Of a stretch of DNA of 7,081 bases, positions 4,788 through 7,081 are shown one piece after another. The notes under the pieces were generated by a model. That model did not search any database. It was not told the origin of the DNA and saw only the letters and a program-made list of their open reading frames with translations. Source of the DNA: an uncultured Collinsella sp. (GTDB lineage: Bacteria; Actinomycetota; Coriobacteriia; Coriobacteriales; Coriobacteriaceae). The translations under genes were made by a program, and so were the position numbers. Within the stretch, counting starts at the first letter, position 1. Every line of letters begins with the position of its first letter. The stretch covers positions 1-7,081 of the forward strand of contig URTL01000097.1 of NCBI GenBank assembly GCA_900550785.1. Direction: 5' to 3'.

Positions 4788-6770
4788 TTACGCTCCATCC
4801 CGCGCATGCTCGGACTCAAATTCTTCAATCGCCGCCATAAACTGCTCGCCAAAGGCGTCGGCCTTTTTCTCACCGATGCCGTTGACCTGGATAAGCTCGT
4901 CGCGCGTCTGTGGGCGTAGGCGGCACAGGCCGCGCAGGGCCTTGTCGGAAAAGACCATATACGGCGCCATCTCCAGCTCGGTCGAGATCTCCTTGCGGAG
5001 GGCACGCAGGCGCTCGAACAGCTCGGCATCGTCGCCAACGCGCGGGCGCTGATCCAGCTCGGCCTCCTCGCGCAGCAGATCGACGGCGCGGCGGGCGCGG
5101 GCCGAGGCCTTGCGCTTGGACGCGCGACGCTTAACGGTAAAGACGAACGCCTCGTCCTCGACCTCGCCGGCACGCGGACCCAGTCCCACGACCGGGTACT
5201 GCCCCTGCGAGGTGGCCAAATAACCGCGACCGCACAGCTGGCCGATGATGTCCTTGATGCGCCCGACCGATTCGCTCGACAGCTCACCGTAGCCGCGGTC
5301 CTCGTCCAGATTCATCTGGCGAATGCGCTCGGTGTTGCCGCCGTGAAGCACGTCGGCGATGAGCGACTTGCCAAAACGCATGGGACGCGTGGCCACGTAA
5401 CGTACGGCGGTGCGGGCCATATCGGTGACGTCCTCGACCTCGAACTGCGTGAGGCAGTTGCTGCAGTTGCCGCAGCCCTCGGCGTCATCCGTGGCGGTGG
5501 AGCCCGAACCAGCCGCAGCCGCGTGCTCGGCCGCGGCCTCGTCGCCAAAGTAGCGCAGCATGTATTCGCGCAGGCAGCCGGTGGTATTGCAGTAGCCCTC
5601 CATCTGGCTGAGCAGGCGGTAGCGGTTCTGGAGCGCCCACGCGCGCTGCTCGTCGTCGAGCGCCTCGTCCGCAGCATCGCCGCGGTCGATCAAAAAGCGG
5701 CGCATGCGAAAATCATTGCCGTTCCACAGCAAGTGGCAGCTGGCCGGGTCGCCGTCGCGGCCGGCGCGGCCAGCCTCCTGGTAGTAGGCCTCGATGCTCT
5801 CGGGCACGTTGTTATGGATCACGTAGCGCACGTTGGGTTTGTCGATGCCCATGCCAAAGGCGTTGGTGGCAACCATCACCTGAATGTCGTCGTCAATAAA
5901 GGCACGCTGGCTCTGGCGACGGGCGTCGTTGCCCATGCCGGCATGGTAGCGGCCCACGCGAATGCCGCTGGGTCCCAGCGCCTCGGCAAGCTCGCCCGCC
6001 AGCGCGTCGACCGTCTTGCGAGTCGAGCAATACACGATGCCGCTCTCGCTCGAATGCGCGATCACATAGTCGCGTACCCACGCGGCCTTGGCCTTGTCGC
6101 CCATCTCCTCGCAGCCAAAGTAGAGGTTCTTGCGATCGAAGCCCGTCACCACCGTCGCGGGGTTTTGCAGGCCGAGCATCTGCTGAATGTCCGCACGCAC
6201 GCGCTCGGTCGCCGTAGCGGTAAAGGCCGCAACGATGGGGCGCTGCGGCAGGGAATCGATGAACTCACGAATCTGCAGATAGGCGGGGCGGAAATCCTGG
6301 CCCCATTGGCTCACGCAGTGGGCCTCGTCAATGGCCACGAGCGGCACGCCAATGCCGCCGTCCGCCGCAGCCTCCTGCGCAAAGGCTAAAAAGCGCGGCT
6401 CGAGCAGGCGCTCGGGCGCCACGTACATAAGCTGGTAGCGGCCCTCGCGCGCCCGTTTGAGCACGGTATTTTGCTGGGCCGGAGTAAGGCTGGAGTTGAG
6501 ATAGCTGGGTCGCGCACCCGCCGCGAGCAACGCACGGGTCTGGTCTTCCATAAGCGACAGCAGCGGACTCACCACAAAGGTGATGCCGGGCAGCATGAGC
6601 GCGGGCACCTGGTAGCAAATGGACTTGCCGGCGCCCGTGGGCATAACACCCAGCGCATCGCGACCGGCAAGGATCGCATCGACCATGCGGTCCTGTCCCG
6701 GGCGAAACGAGGTGTAGCCAAAATAGGCGCCGAGCGTGTCGAGCGCCATCTGCTGCATGCTATCGGTCAT
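4788..6770 (-). CDS. recQ: ATP-dependent DNA helicase RecQ
   Basis: A 3'-5' DNA helicase acting in recombination repair and stalled-fork processing. The 660-aa product has the full bacterial RecQ layout. Helicase motifs are motif 0 FGYTSFRPGQ (17-26), Walker A MPTGAGKS (43-50), DEAH (148-151) running into the aromatic-rich loop HCVSQWGQDFRP (151-162), FTATA (183-187), IVYCSTR (245-251), ATNAFGMGIDKP (301-312) and QEAGRAGRDG (331-340). Zinc ligands are probably Cys399, Cys433, Cys436 and Cys439, followed by an RQC winged helix (about 445-545) and a C-terminal HRDC domain (about 575-655). An Ala/Gly/Ser-rich stretch (about 411-430) is inserted between the zinc cysteines. The ATG at 6770 has a modest AGGA site four bases upstream. 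The stop is two bases before the GntR start. All catalytic motifs are intact. Confidence 0.97.
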   Translation of the reverse strand: MTDSMQQMALDTLGAYFGYTSFRPGQDRMVDAILAGRDALGVMPTGAGKSICYQVPALMLPGITFVVSPLLSLMEDQTRALLAAGARPSYLNSSLTPAQQNTVLKRAREGRYQLMYVAPERLLEPRFLAFAQEAAADGGIGVPLVAIDEAHCVSQWGQDFRPAYLQIREFIDSLPQRPIVAAFTATATERVRADIQQMLGLQNPATVVTGFDRKNLYFGCEEMGDKAKAAWVRDYVIAHSSESGIVYCSTRKTVDALAGELAEALGPSGIRVGRYHAGMGNDARRQSQRAFIDDDIQVMVATNAFGMGIDKPNVRYVIHNNVPESIEAYYQEAGRAGRDGDPASCHLLWNGNDFRMRRFLIDRGDAADEALDDEQRAWALQNRYRLLSQMEGYCNTTGCLREYMLRYFGDEAAAEHAAAAGSGSTATDDAEGCGNCSNCLTQFEVEDVTDMARTAVRYVATRPMRFGKSLIADVLHGGNTERIRQMNLDEDRGYGELSSESVGRIKDIIGQLCGRGYLATSQGQYPVVGLGPRAGEVEDEAFVFTVKRRASKRKASARARRAVDLLREEAELDQRPRVGDDAELFERLRALRKEISTELEMAPYMVFSDKALRGLCRLRPQTRDELIQVNGIGEKKADAFGEQFMAAIEEFESEHARDGA

Positions 6771-6801
6771 GGTTTCCTAACGTCCAAGTCATCTGCCGCC
6801 G

Positions 6802-6807
6802 ATTATA
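6802..6807 (-). promoter_or_regulatory. recQ: Likely recQ -10 box
   Basis: The minus strand reads a perfect TATAAT 31 bases before the recQ ATG, within otherwise GC-rich DNA, predicting transcription from about 6795. The -35 region (about 6824-6831) has no good match, so strength or sigma-factor dependence cannot be judged. Confidence 0.55.
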
Positions 6808-6869
6808 CGCCGCCACGCGGACCGGTGCCGCGCGGCTGCCGGCCACGGGCGATGCAATCCAAGACGAAC

Positions 6870-6964
6870 GAGCGTGGATTTTTGGACACTTTCCGGATGA
6901 GCGTGGATAATCTCCCACTTTAAGCCCGTCACCAAGCCAAAAACGGGAGATTTTCCACGCTCAT
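6870..6964. repeat. Long inverted repeat with extra direct copy (REP-like element)
   Basis: ATGAGCGTGGATAATCTCCC (6897-6916) is repeated inverted at 6945-6964 with 19 of 20 positions matching, around a 28-base spacer. A third, direct copy of part of the arm, GAGCGTGGAT, lies at 6870-6879, 29 bp before the same bases in the left arm. Inside, CCCGT (6925-6929) can pair with ACGGG (6943-6947), an alternative to the outer stem. No U-tract follows on either strand, so it is a poor intrinsic terminator. The open frame crossing it (6789-7019, minus) has only a TTG start and no ribosome binding site. It is probably a dispersed intergenic palindrome or a protein-binding site. Confidence 0.7.
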
Positions 6965-7021
6965 TCTGCGGGTAGTCGATGTTTTGGCAACGACAGCGAA
7001 AACCCGTCAGAGCGAGCAAGG

Positions 7022-7077
7022 TGCCTTGAAACGAGGCGGCATTGACCTTCTGGTCATGCCGCCGAAGTTGAAAGGCA
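7022..7077. other. Structured hairpin with tandem G-A mismatches at the window edge
   Basis: A 12-bp inner stem pairs GGCGGCAT (7035-7042) and GACC (7044-7047) with 7052-7063, around a TTCT loop, with one bulged T at 7043. After an asymmetric internal loop, GA (7033-7034) against GAA (7064-7066), an outer stem pairs 7022-7032 with 7067-7077, broken only by tandem G-A/A-G mismatches (7028-7029 with 7070-7071). Tandem sheared G-A pairs are common in structured RNA. No gene is visible between 6965 and 7081. It may be part of an RNA gene, a terminator continuing beyond the window, or a repeat. Confidence 0.5.
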
Positions 7078-7081
7078 GATT

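Noticed and set aside
5343..6389. 348-codon open frame on the plus strand opposite recQ
   Set aside because: A GC-driven antisense shadow. RecQ motifs are complete on the other strand.
6789..7019. 76-codon open frame on the minus strand upstream of recQ
   Set aside because: It starts with TTG, has no ribosome binding site, runs through both arms of the inverted repeat and over the recQ -10 box, and has no recognisable domain.
7007..7081. Frame open from the right edge on the minus strand (24 codons to a TGA), possible 3' end of a gene
   Set aside because: It coincides with the G-A hairpin and is too short to judge. Nothing in the residues is recognisable. Sequence beyond the edge is needed.

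Overview
The window looks like chromosomal DNA from a high-GC actinobacterium of the Coriobacteriia, most like Collinsella. That placement rests on base composition, the look of the proteins and half-remembered intergenic sequences, so it is an inference. Almost all of the window is ordinary, densely packed housekeeping and metabolic DNA. I see no phage, insertion sequence, CRISPR array, tRNA or rRNA.

Layout. A 5-formyltetrahydrofolate cyclo-ligase gene (50-646, +) converges, with a 23-base gap, on a MetA-family homoserine O-acyltransferase gene (670-1596, -). A 210-base divergent promoter region follows. Next comes an L-lactate/L-2-hydroxyacid dehydrogenase gene (1807-2784, +), closed by a strong 15-bp intrinsic terminator (2826-2867). 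The remaining genes all run leftwards: recQ (4788-6770), a GntR/HutC-type regulator starting two bases after the recQ stop (4030-4785), and, after a 144-base regulatory gap, a two-SIS-domain sugar-phosphate deglycase of the FrlB type (2917-3885). The last 311 bases (6771-7081) hold no credible complete gene. They contain a recQ promoter candidate, a 20-bp inverted repeat with a nearby third copy of part of its arm, and an elaborate hairpin at the window edge.

How the parts work together. The cyclo-ligase returns 5-formyl-THF to the one-carbon pool. MetA carries Glu111, the residue associated with acetyl-CoA use, and activates homoserine for methionine synthesis. The dehydrogenase reduces pyruvate or branched 2-oxoacids and reoxidises NADH. 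The GntR regulator and SIS deglycase look like a small amino-sugar or fructosamine control unit. The gap between them holds two copies of a tandem GTTCTAT operator, 62 bp apart, on either side of a promoter.

The most interesting material is this double operator, the coupling of the regulator to recQ, and the two structured intergenic elements near the right edge. Nothing here clearly amounts to a new defence or mobile system.
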